DNA of 7,284 nt from Bacillota bacterium. Lineage in GTDB: Bacteria; Bacillota; Bacilli; Alicyclobacillales; SLC66. Location of the stretch: contig JAJZZT010000331.1 of the NCBI GenBank assembly GCA_021797415.1, forward strand, positions 1 to 7,284, in the 5' to 3' direction. This document shows, one piece after another, positions 1 to 6,400 of this stretch. A model generated the notes under the pieces. That model did no database searches. It was not told the origin of the DNA and saw nothing but the letters and a program-made list of their open reading frames with translations. Every line of letters begins with the position of its first letter. Within the stretch, counting starts at the first letter, position 1. The position numbers and the translations under genes were made by a program.

Positions 1-1909
1 CAAAGCGCGAGAACGCATAGACATTCGTCGTGTTGTCCGTCACCAGCGGCATAAACGACCCGTCCCGCAGCGCCGAATACTCGTGACGCAGGGCAATCAA
101 CTGCTGATAGAGCTGAAATACACTGTCGCCCCCATTGGCCACCTGACTCCAGTCAAACGTCCAACGCTTGCCGGCGTCATTCGTGCCGCCGCCCATCATG
201 CCGTATTCATCGCCGTAATAGATCGTCGGCAGTCCGACATAGGTGAACTCAAGAAATGCGCCGAGATAGTCCTTCCAGTAATTCGGCGTGCCGCCGTACG
301 GATCGGTGAATGTGGTGCCGTTCGGTTCGGTGTAGGTCTTGTACGTGATCGACTCCGCCGCCCGCTCGCCAAAACGCGGCGTGTCCTGGGTGCTGAGCTG
401 GTTGACCTGAGTCAATTGGGTGGCGCGGGGCGCCTGGACCAGCGTGTCCTGCAACCACTGATTGAGCTGTGTCACATTAATGCTGTTGGCGTTGAATCCT
501 TCATCATATCCCGTGATCCATTCGGACGCCGGATCCAAAAACCCGTTGTAGTTGACGGAACTGTCCCACTGGTGACCGCCAAACCACTGCCAGGCCTGCG
601 TATTGTTAAAAAACTCTCCAAAAATAAACGCATTGGGGTTCACAGCCTTGACCGACTTGCGAAACCCCTGCCACACCGCATGATTGGTGGGATCCGTGTA
701 GTTGCCGTTTGCCTGTGGATTGTACCCGTTGGCTCCGACACCACCTGGATCGTCCAGGCGCCAGCCATCGATGCCGTAGGGTGGCGCCAGGTACTGGTCA
801 ACGACACTGGTGCTGTTGCCGTAAATCTCTCCTTGCAACGACGTTGAGCCATAGTTCAGTTTGGGCAGATTGGCCACACCATAAAATGTCGCATACTGAG
901 TCGGCCAAGTTGTAAAAGTGTACCATGGGTAGTATGGACTGGATTGACTCGCCTGCGCATCCTGGAACCAGGAGTTCGCGGCGCCGGTGTAGGTGAATGT
1001 GCCGTCCATCACGATGCGGCCCTTTTGTCCCGCGTTATCCTTCGTGCTGTGCGTGGCTGCAATAAGTGTCTGTAGCGCCGAGTTGCCGCCAAAGTGCGGA
1101 TCGATCTGGAAGTAGTTGGCGGCATCATATTTATGGTTGGTATTCGCCGTAAAGATGGGCGTCAGGTAGAGGATGTTGGCCCCCAGCGAGTTCATGATGT
1201 AGGGAAGCTTTTGATCAATACCCTCCAGATCCCCTCCGGCGAATGCCACCTGATCCGTGCCGCCCGGATTCCCGAGTTCCGGATCCTGGCCCCAGGACAA
1301 CTGCACCGTCGGATTCCCGTACCACGAATACTCTCCGTTGGTTACGTCATTTGCCGTGTTCCCGTTGTAGAAACGATCTACGAAGATCTGGTACTGCACA
1401 CCGCGCTGCGCCCAGGAGGGCGTTGTAAATCCAGGGGAAATCCAGAAATCTCCCCCGGCGGGACTGCTCGGTGACGGCGCCGTGGATGAAGCGCCAAATC
1501 CATTGTAATACGCCGTGCTCGATCCATCGTTGGCCTGAAAATAGTAAAACTGCGCATCCGGACTGGCCGGAAGAGTGGCCGTCCAAAATTCGTACAGTCC
1601 GTTTTTATCCGTGCCCGCATAGGTCATCGGATACGAGGCCGTCGTCCCGGTCGCCTGGTTATAGTCGATTACTTCCGCACTGGTCAGATTATTGGCGGTG
1701 GCGCGCAACGTCACGGTGACGGGATCCACCGTGGACGGTTGCTGGGGACTGAAATACTGTGGCCCCTGATCCGCAAAGAGTCCGTCCCATTGCACGGTCG
1801 TGTATGACGTGGCCGCAGCCGCAGCCGCGGGATACGAAACGCCCAGGGCCAGTATGCATACGGCTCCGCCTGCGGCGGCGGTGTAGAGTCTGGTCCGCCA
1901 CTTTTTCAT
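1..1909 (-). CDS. Secreted GH13 alpha-amylase / neopullulanase-type enzyme (C-terminus cut off by window edge)
   Basis: Reading leftward from ATG at 1909 the frame is open for 636 codons to the window edge, with no stop. Residues 1-32 are a signal peptide (MKKWRTR, hydrophobic core, Ala-rich end). Residues 35-160 look like the CBM34 N-terminal Ig-like domain (VQWDGLFADQGPQYFSP, then GDFWISPGF). The (beta/alpha)8 barrel begins at GVQYQIFVDRF. Catalytic residues are visible: nucleophile D386 (GIDGWRLD, with R384), acid/base E432 (FIFGEFF) and transition-state stabiliser D509 (STQDTPRF); the LPKLNY motif marks the neopullulanase/cyclomaltodextrinase side of GH13. The pattern closely resembles T. 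vulgaris TVAI, which hydrolyses starch and pullulan outside the cell. Oddities are that the usual Asn-His of region I is Thr306-Tyr307 and the region IV His is Gln508, and that charged residues are scarce. Activity on starch or pullulan is inferred. The missing end should hold the C-domain and possibly further binding modules. Confidence 0.93.
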   Translation of the reverse strand, partial: MKKWRTRLYTAAAGGAVCILALGVSYPAAAAAATSYTTVQWDGLFADQGPQYFSPQQPSTVDPVTVTLRATANNLTSAEVIDYNQATGTTASYPMTYAGTDKNGLYEFWTATLPASPDAQFYYFQANDGSSTAYYNGFGASSTAPSPSSPAGGDFWISPGFTTPSWAQRGVQYQIFVDRFYNGNTANDVTNGEYSWYGNPTVQLSWGQDPELGNPGGTDQVAFAGGDLEGIDQKLPYIMNSLGANILYLTPIFTANTNHKYDAANYFQIDPHFGGNSALQTLIAATHSTKDNAGQKGRIVMDGTFTYTGAANSWFQDAQASQSSPYYPWYTFTTWPTQYATFYGVANLPKLNYGSTSLQGEIYGNSTSVVDQYLAPPYGIDGWRLDDPGGVGANGYNPQANGNYTDPTNHAVWQGFRKSVKAVNPNAFIFGEFFNNTQAWQWFGGHQWDSSVNYNGFLDPASEWITGYDEGFNANSINVTQLNQWLQDTLVQAPRATQLTQVNQLSTQDTPRFGERAAESITYKTYTEPNGTTFTDPYGGTPNYWKDYLGAFLEFTYVGLPTIYYGDEYGMMGGGTNDAGKRWTFDWSQVANGGDSVFQLYQQLIALRHEYSALRDGSFMPLVTDNTTNVYAFSRF

Positions 1910-1915
1910 TCGCTT

Positions 1916-1923
1916 CCCCTCCT
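1916..1923 (-). promoter_or_regulatory. Strong ribosome binding site of the amylase gene
   Basis: The minus strand reads AGGAGGGG, then six bases (AAGCGA), then the ATG at 1909. This near-perfect Shine-Dalgarno sequence fixes the start codon, which is followed immediately by a typical signal peptide (MKKWRTR...). Confidence 0.85.
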
Positions 1924-1957
1924 ATCTTGAAAATGCGATTCCGCTGCCAGCCGTCGC

Positions 1958-2073
1958 CATCCCCTTTGCTCCTGCTCGGACACCGCTATCGCTAAACTCG
2001 CCGGACACAGGGCAGGGCGCCGACCCAGCAAACCTTGCCGATGGCGCTAAACTCGCGACGAGCAAAGGGGATG
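1958..2073. repeat. Perfect 14-bp inverted repeat with 88-bp spacer
   Basis: CATCCCCTTTGCTC at 1958-1971 is the exact reverse complement of GAGCAAAGGGGATG at 2060-2073. Continuing past the outer end of the left arm and its counterpart on the right gives 18 of 19 matches. The right arm sits inside the second degenerate repeat unit. The left arm lies about 50 bp upstream of the amylase start codon. It may be a further broken, inverted copy of the repeat family or a long-range RNA stem in the leader; the sequence cannot decide between them. Confidence 0.6.
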
Positions 2074-2157
2074 ACGACACCCCAGCGAACCTTGTCCATG
2101 GCGCGGAACTTGCCGGGCACAGGGCTGGGTACCGGCCCAGCCAATTTTCATCCAGCC
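1991..2157. repeat. Three degenerate tandem copies of a ~55-57 bp unit upstream of the amylase gene
   Basis: Units are about 1991-2045, 2046-2102 and 2103-2157. On the plus strand the first two start with the identical GCTAAACTCGC and the third with GCGGAACTTGCC. All share a G-rich centre, a CCCAGC element, then AACCTTG (or AATTTTC) and CATGGC/GATGGC. Units one and three also share the CCGGRCACAGGGC segment. The centre of each unit has G-run and C-run halves that could pair; unit three holds a perfect 7-bp stem (GGCTGGG 2123-2129 with CCCAGCC 2136-2142, 6-base loop). There is no convincing gene here. The units would lie in the amylase mRNA leader if transcription starts upstream of them. Confidence 0.6.
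2123..2142. other. Perfect 7-bp stem-loop inside the third degenerate repeat
   Basis: GGCTGGG (2123-2129), loop TACCGG, CCCAGCC (2136-2142). It has no T-run on either side, so it is not a standard intrinsic terminator. It lies between the operator-like sites and the amylase start, where it could structure the mRNA leader. Confidence 0.45.
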
Positions 2158-2178
2158 AATGGTGGAACGCCCGCGCCA

Positions 2179-2192
2179 TGCAAGCGTTTTCT
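2179..2192 (+). promoter_or_regulatory. LacI-family / cre-like operator, site 1
   Basis: TGCAAGCGTTTTCT fits the CcpA cre-type consensus (WTGNAARCGNWWWCA) except for the last base and has the central CG typical of LacI-family operators. It is followed by GCGG. A near-identical element lies in the opposite orientation at 2244-2257, CG-to-CG distance 65 bp. Both are upstream of the amylase gene, where catabolite (CcpA) or maltose-type (MalR) repression would be expected. The regulator is not encoded in this window, so its identity is inference. Confidence 0.5.
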
Positions 2193-2243
2193 GCGGCGCC
2201 CAACCACCCCCTCCCCAGCATTGCACCGCCAATTTATCCGCAG

Positions 2244-2257
2244 GGAAAACGTTTGCA
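2244..2257 (-). promoter_or_regulatory. LacI-family / cre-like operator, site 2
   Basis: The minus strand reads TGCAAACGTTTTCC, with the perfect palindrome AAACGTTT at its centre (2247-2254). It matches the cre consensus except at the final base. The similarity to site 1 extends outward: TGCAARCGTTTTC is followed by TGCGG in one and CCTGCGG in the other. Just downstream on the minus strand is an AT-rich GATAAATT (2231-2238) that might be a -10 element, but no good -35 box is placed for it. Confidence 0.5.
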
Positions 2258-2263
2258 CGATTG

Positions 2264-2393
2264 TTCACAGCCATCCTTCACAGCCATCCTTCACAGCCAT
2301 CCTTCACAGCCATCCTTCACAGCCATCCTTCACAGCCATCCTTCACAGCCATCCTTCACAGCCATCCTTCACAGCCATCCTTCACAGCGATCC
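2264..2393. repeat. Ten tandem copies of a 13-bp unit (minisatellite)
   Basis: The unit TTCACAGCCATCC (minus strand GGATGGCTGTGAA) is repeated head to tail ten times without spacers. The first nine copies are identical; the tenth (2381-2393) has one C-to-G change (CAGCGATCC). Because 13 is not a multiple of three, the plus strand stays open in every frame through the array while the minus strand meets TGA once every three units. That explains the spurious open frames here. The near-perfect identity implies recent expansion by slippage or unequal recombination, so copy number may vary between strains. It lies between the lipoprotein gene and the operator-like sites of the amylase gene. Confidence 0.95.
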
Positions 2394-2412
2394 CTGCGCG
2401 AAACCGCGCAGG
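2393..2412. other. Perfect 8-bp hairpin, first of a tandem pair
   Basis: CCTGCGCG, loop AAAC, CGCGCAGG. It overlaps the last base of the 13-bp repeat array. No T-run follows in either direction, so it is not a canonical intrinsic terminator. Its place downstream of the lipoprotein stop would suit transcript-end protection or a weak terminator. Confidence 0.55.
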
Positions 2413-2413
2413 T

Positions 2414-2433
2414 GCGGCAGCAAAACCTGCCGC
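2414..2433. other. Perfect 7-bp hairpin, second of a tandem pair
   Basis: GCGGCAG, loop CAAAAC, CTGCCGC, only one base from the preceding hairpin. On the minus strand (direction of the lipoprotein transcript) this stem is met first, 91 nt after the lipoprotein stop. A rho-independent terminator is unlikely without a U-tract; an mRNA-stabilising double stem is the alternative. Confidence 0.5.
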
Positions 2434-2455
2434 TTATCGTAATATGGAATTAAAT

Positions 2456-2554
2456 GGAACGACAAAATGCTCATCCCGCCCCTACTATCGCGCTGGCCGC
2501 GTGACGCTCCCGGACTCTGGAAATCAGCGGAACAACGAGATGCTCATCCCGCCC
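2456..2554. repeat. 26-bp direct repeat: partial duplication of the lipoprotein gene 3' end
   Basis: Positions 2456-2481 and 2529-2554 match at 23 of 26 bases, including 15 identical bases in a row (ATGCTCATCCCGCCC). The copies are 73 bp apart. The right copy encodes the last residues of the lipoprotein (GGMSISLF); the left copy is outside the gene and would read GGMSILSF. Confidence 0.75.
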
Positions 2555-3387
2555 GCCACACGGGCTGCGCCGCCCGGCGATGTGACGACGATGCGCACAG
2601 GCGTAACGGGCGCCGAACCAGGAATGACCGTGAAGATGACATGGCCCTGCATATTGGTGGTTTTTGACTGTCCGCCGGAGTTCGAGCCTCCCATGCCGCC
2701 CGCCCCGGCCGTCTCCGGCGTGTACTGCACGGAAGCCCCGAGAATCGGCCCCGAAGATCGGTTCATCGCCACCACCGTCACTCTTTCGCCCGTGGCGGGA
2801 ACTCCCGAGGCCATGAATGGATCGACAGCCACATAGTTGCCTACGGAAGCCTCCCCGTTGTTGGGACGAATCCACCACGCATCCAGCATGCCGGTCATTT
2901 GCTTCGTCTTTGCATCGAAACTGCTCAGACTTCCGACTTGGACACCGATCATTTCCATTGTATTGGCGGGCTGACCCAACAAAGTGAGCGTGGCTTTTCC
3001 CGAGGCGTTGGTCCGCTTCGTATAGCTTGCGATAGAGGCGTTCGCCCCAGCAGTTCCTGAACGATTCCACACCATCGGCATCATGCTGCCAAGCGGCTTC
3101 ATCTGCCCCACAAAGTAGGCGACCTTCGCGCCCTTTACAGGATTGCCCTGCGCATCATAGGCGGTCAGTGTGAACACCGCCTCGTTTGCGGAGGAAGACT
3201 TCCCCGGAGCTGCCGCCAACACCTGCGCGGTCCGGTTCACGACAACCAGCGCAACGCCCCCCTTGTTGCGCTGTATTGGTGAAGATGCGGATGACGGCGT
3301 CGAGGTTCCGCACCCGGTTGTCATCAACAGTCCTCCAAGGAGAACCAGGACTAAGCCCTTCACACGATGATGCGATGTTGGATACAT
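2524..3387 (-). CDS. Surface lipoprotein with two Ig-like (invasin/Big_1-type) domains, function unknown
   Basis: This encodes a 287-residue protein from ATG at 3387. A GTG at 3396 would add three residues, but AGGTG with six-base spacing favours the ATG. Residues 1-26 form a lipoprotein signal: HHRVKG, a Leu/Val-rich core, then MTTGC with lipidation at C26. The -3 residue is Thr rather than the usual Leu. After a Ser/Thr linker, residues ~44-155 contain an Ig-like beta-sandwich pattern (VFTLTAYDAQGNPVKGAKV ... TNASGKATLTL), typical of bacterial Big_1 domains; residues ~195-287 look like a second copy (ERVTVVAMNRSSGPILGASV ... TNMQGHVIFTV) interrupted by a Gly-rich loop at 228-239. No catalytic motif is visible. 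It starts 31 nt after the GH31 stop, so it is probably co-transcribed. A role as a surface scaffold or adhesive partner of the glycan enzymes is inference. Confidence 0.85.
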   Translation of the reverse strand: MYPTSHHRVKGLVLVLLGGLLMTTGCGTSTPSSASSPIQRNKGGVALVVVNRTAQVLAAAPGKSSSANEAVFTLTAYDAQGNPVKGAKVAYFVGQMKPLGSMMPMVWNRSGTAGANASIASYTKRTNASGKATLTLLGQPANTMEMIGVQVGSLSSFDAKTKQMTGMLDAWWIRPNNGEASVGNYVAVDPFMASGVPATGERVTVVAMNRSSGPILGASVQYTPETAGAGGMGGSNSGGQSKTTNMQGHVIFTVIPGSAPVTPVRIVVTSPGGAARVAGGMSISLFR

Positions 3388-3393
3388 TAACGA

Positions 3394-3399
3394 CACCTC
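3394..3399 (-). promoter_or_regulatory. Ribosome binding site deciding the lipoprotein start
   Basis: GAGGTG on the minus strand, six bases before ATG 3387. The competing GTG at 3396 lies inside this element and has no Shine-Dalgarno of its own. Confidence 0.6.
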
Positions 3400-3418
3400 A
3401 CGATGGAATCGATCGTTC

Positions 3419-6400
3419 TTATTTCGTTATTTTTAGAAACGCCGCGTTCGATGTCCCATTCTGGGTCGTCACCCGAATCGACGCAGTCGTACCGGGCACG
3501 ACGTGATACGGAGTTCCCTGAGGCGTTGGCACCTTGAAAACGATTCTCGTCGAACTCCAGCTCACAACGTAAAAAGGGGTGATGTCATTCGGCGCTCCCC
3601 AACTGATCCCCTTATCCACAAAGGCGAGGTTGCTTGAACTTTGACTGGCGCCGAAGTTGACGCCCGTCACGGTCACCAGGGCATTTTCCCTGGCCTGCGC
3701 GGGATTCACCGAGGTGATCACGGGCGACTGCTCCTGTGACACCGTCTGCGTACGCGTTGTTCCCATCGCCTGATCCACATAGGACAGAGTCGCCGAGAGG
3801 TCGGCTATCCGCGGTTGACGACTCTCCCCCTTGGGAGCCGTCACCAGCCAACGAAAATCCATCGCATGACCCGCTTGAAGATCCGATGACACGAGGTCTG
3901 CAGCAGGACGGACCCCCCATCCCGCCGGTACGCGCAAATGGGCGTGAAGTTTGACGAGAGAGCCCGGACCTTGATTCTTGATGACGGCCCTGACAATGGC
4001 GCTTTTTCCTCCCGCGAACAATACAGTGTGCGATGGAATCAGGCTGAGGTCCACGACGGCCGGTTGGGCCGGTTCACTTCGATCGACTGGCCTGGCGCCC
4101 ACCTGGCTGATCACGACAGGCTTGTCTGTCGGCTGCGAGAGCGTGTGGATCATCAAAGTGGCACTATGACTATCATACCACCAGCCGACTCCGTTCGAAC
4201 CGATCGGCGTGTTTCGCAGCGGCAGACGATTCACAAACACTTCACGTGGAGCCGAGAGGTCCGCCAGCTCGACACTGTACATTCTCTGGTTCATTGCTCC
4301 ACGAAATTCTCCTCGCACTGGACCAATGAGAAGCGTCGAACGGGGTGCTGCAGTGTTGCCGCCTTCCGTATACGAAATCGGCGTCTCCGTGAACTGCCCC
4401 TTCAGATACCCGAGACCGGCTCCGGCGTCGCTATACAGGTAGAACCGCCCGCTGCCGCCAGAGTAGACATGGAGTATGAGGGGGTTGACCTGTTTGGCGC
4501 CGACGTGATTCATGAAGGGTTGCTCGGGCACGACAGCGCCGGCCTTGACGAATACCGGCATGCGGTCGAGCGGTTCCGCGAGCGTCGCCGTCGTCGGCCC
4601 GTTTACGGTAGCTCCGGTGAAGTAGTCAATCCACCGCCCCGGCGGAAACCACACGGCGCGCTTGACGACATTTCCCGCTGTGACGACCGGGGCCACCAGA
4701 ACATTCGGCCCGTACAGATACTCATGCGGATGCTGGTAAGCGGCGACGAGATTCGGATAATCGAGATAGAGCGGGCGCGTTATCGGCAGTCCGGTGAAGT
4801 GCGCCTGGGCGGCGAGCGTGTATGTGTAGGGCACGAGCGATTCGCGCAGACGCAAAAAGCGTTCCGTAATGCCCTGAACCGGTTGAGGGTATTCCCAGGG
4901 CAAGCGATCCCCATGATCGGAGTGCAGCCTTAAAACGGGTTGAAAGGTCCCCAATTGAACCCAGCGGTCGTAGAGAGCCGGGGAGTCCATCGGCCCGCCC
5001 GGCGGTGAGCCGAGAAAACTGCCGATATCATTGCTCACATAGGGTTCGCCGATACTCGCCTCGGCGGGCGCGAGCGTTGCTTCATAGGCCAGCGTATTCC
5101 ATGTTCCCCATGTGTCGCCGGTGAAATGGATGGCTGAGGTATGGGCCGACCACGGCCCCGCGGGATATACCTGATTCGGATGTTGCAAAGAGGCCCCGAT
5201 CCTCGCAAGCACGAAGCCCCGTTTGCCGCGGTTCACCATCTCCTGGGCATAAAGATGATCGATCCAGTTGTCGGGAGTGACTCCGGGCAGCGAGACAAAT
5301 GAGTTGTCACAGCACCAGTCCAGCCACCAGAACGCGACGCCCTGGCGTTCGTAACTCTGCTGCAGGGCAAAGTTCGACTCCGCCTGGGAAATATTGCTCC
5401 AATCCCACACATAACTTGGTCCGCTGAAACTCTGCGACGATACCAGCGGTTTCCCGGAAATGCGCAACACTTCGGCCAGACGCGGGTCATTTTTGGCAAT
5501 ACTCGAATGGACGTTGAGCGTTACGTGAATTCCATTGCCCTTGGCCCAATTGAGAAAGGACTGCGGAGAAGGAAACAGCGCCGGGTTCCACTCCCAGCCA
5601 TTCCACGTGTTCGGCGACTTCCAGTCCGTGTCCACCGACAGAGTGTCCAGCGGAACGCGATGGGCGCGGAACGCGGGCAGGAGCTGATGCTCATATTCGG
5701 CGGCGGTGTATGGATAGTACCGCGAAAACCACACGCCAAAGATGTAGCGCGGAAGAAGCGGAGCAGGTCCTGTCAGTTGCGCCAGTTCTCGCAGCGCCGA
5801 CTGATACTGGCGACCATAGGCAAACAAATAGCCGTCCTCGATGTCGCCGGAAGCGGAACGCGGACGCACCCAACCCGCGCTCGTCCACACAGCCGAATGC
5901 GTGTCGTCCAGCAGTCGCCAACCCGCCTGGTTCAAAAGACCATCGCGGTGCAGCGGCGGCAGAATCGCCTGCGCTTGTTGCGTCGGGGCTCCAGTAGACG
6001 AGGTGTATGTATACCGCTGTCCATAGGTATAGCTGTCAAAGCTCCGGATCCAACCGCCCAGCGCCCCTGTTTGCGGTATGACGGGAACAGGCCCTGTCGG
6101 CGGGCCGACCGCGAGCGTATCCACATTTACGTTTCCGCTCGTTCCCCGTCCCGCCACCAGGGCCACCGCATTCGTTCCTGCACGCAGCGGTACGCGAGCC
6201 GTTACCGTCGCCCAGGTATGCCAACTCGCCGTGGGCGGCAGCCTCAAGGTTTTGACGATACGACCATTGACGGAGAGGTCGAGCGTCCGTGTGGCGGGAC
6301 CACCAAGAAGGCCCGCGCTGTTGGCATAACGGATCGCAATTTGCGCCAAACCGGCCGGAGCCCCCAGGACATTCCATGTAGCGCGGGCTCCGTTGCCGCC

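Larger units (their letters stand above)
2382..2474 (-). other. Possible 30-codon remnant ORF after the lipoprotein gene
   Basis: A short minus-strand frame begins MSILSFHLIPYYDKRQ, runs through both hairpins and ends at a TGA inside the last 13-bp repeat copy. Its first codons lie in the downstream 26-bp copy of the lipoprotein 3' end and are in the same frame as that repeat. It therefore looks like an alternative or ancestral C-terminal tail separated from the lipoprotein gene rather than an independent gene. I do not recognise the peptide, and the sequence before its ATG (GTAGGGGCGGG) is only a poor ribosome site. Confidence 0.15.

Noticed and set aside
83..847. 254-codon plus-strand open frame
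   Set aside because: It lies wholly antisense to the amylase, whose motifs are clear in the opposite strand; its translation is Arg/Val-rich with no domain or ribosome site.
2231..2260. Promoter with GATAAA as -10 overlapping operator site 2
   Set aside because: No acceptable -35 hexamer lies at 16-18 bp, so I mention the AT-rich element only within the operator entry and do not call a promoter.
2264..2393. CRISPR array
   Set aside because: The 13-bp units are contiguous without spacers and too short for CRISPR repeats; no cas genes are visible.
2264..2393. Replication iterons or origin
   Set aside because: The units are shorter than usual iterons, no replication gene is near, and only one imperfect DnaA-box-like sequence (TTATCCGCA, 2234-2242) is present close by.
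2035..2836. Plus-strand open frames through the 13-bp array, with a 13-residue repeat peptide (FTAILHSHPSQPS)
   Set aside because: The array has no plus-strand stop in any frame, so it lengthens whatever frame enters it. One of these frames also runs antisense into the lipoprotein gene, and no ribosome site was seen.
2471..3070. 199-codon minus-strand frame overlapping the lipoprotein gene
   Set aside because: It is an alternative frame of the lipoprotein coding region; the real frame has a lipobox, a ribosome site and Ig-like domains.
3388..3418. Small hairpin ACGAT...ATCGT between the GH31 and lipoprotein genes
   Set aside because: Only five base pairs and no T-run; the gap is short and mainly holds the ribosome site, so it is not called a terminator.
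3612..3620. Exact DnaA box TTATCCACA
   Set aside because: A single match inside the coding sequence of the GH31 C-terminal IPT domain; no cluster, so a chance occurrence is likely.
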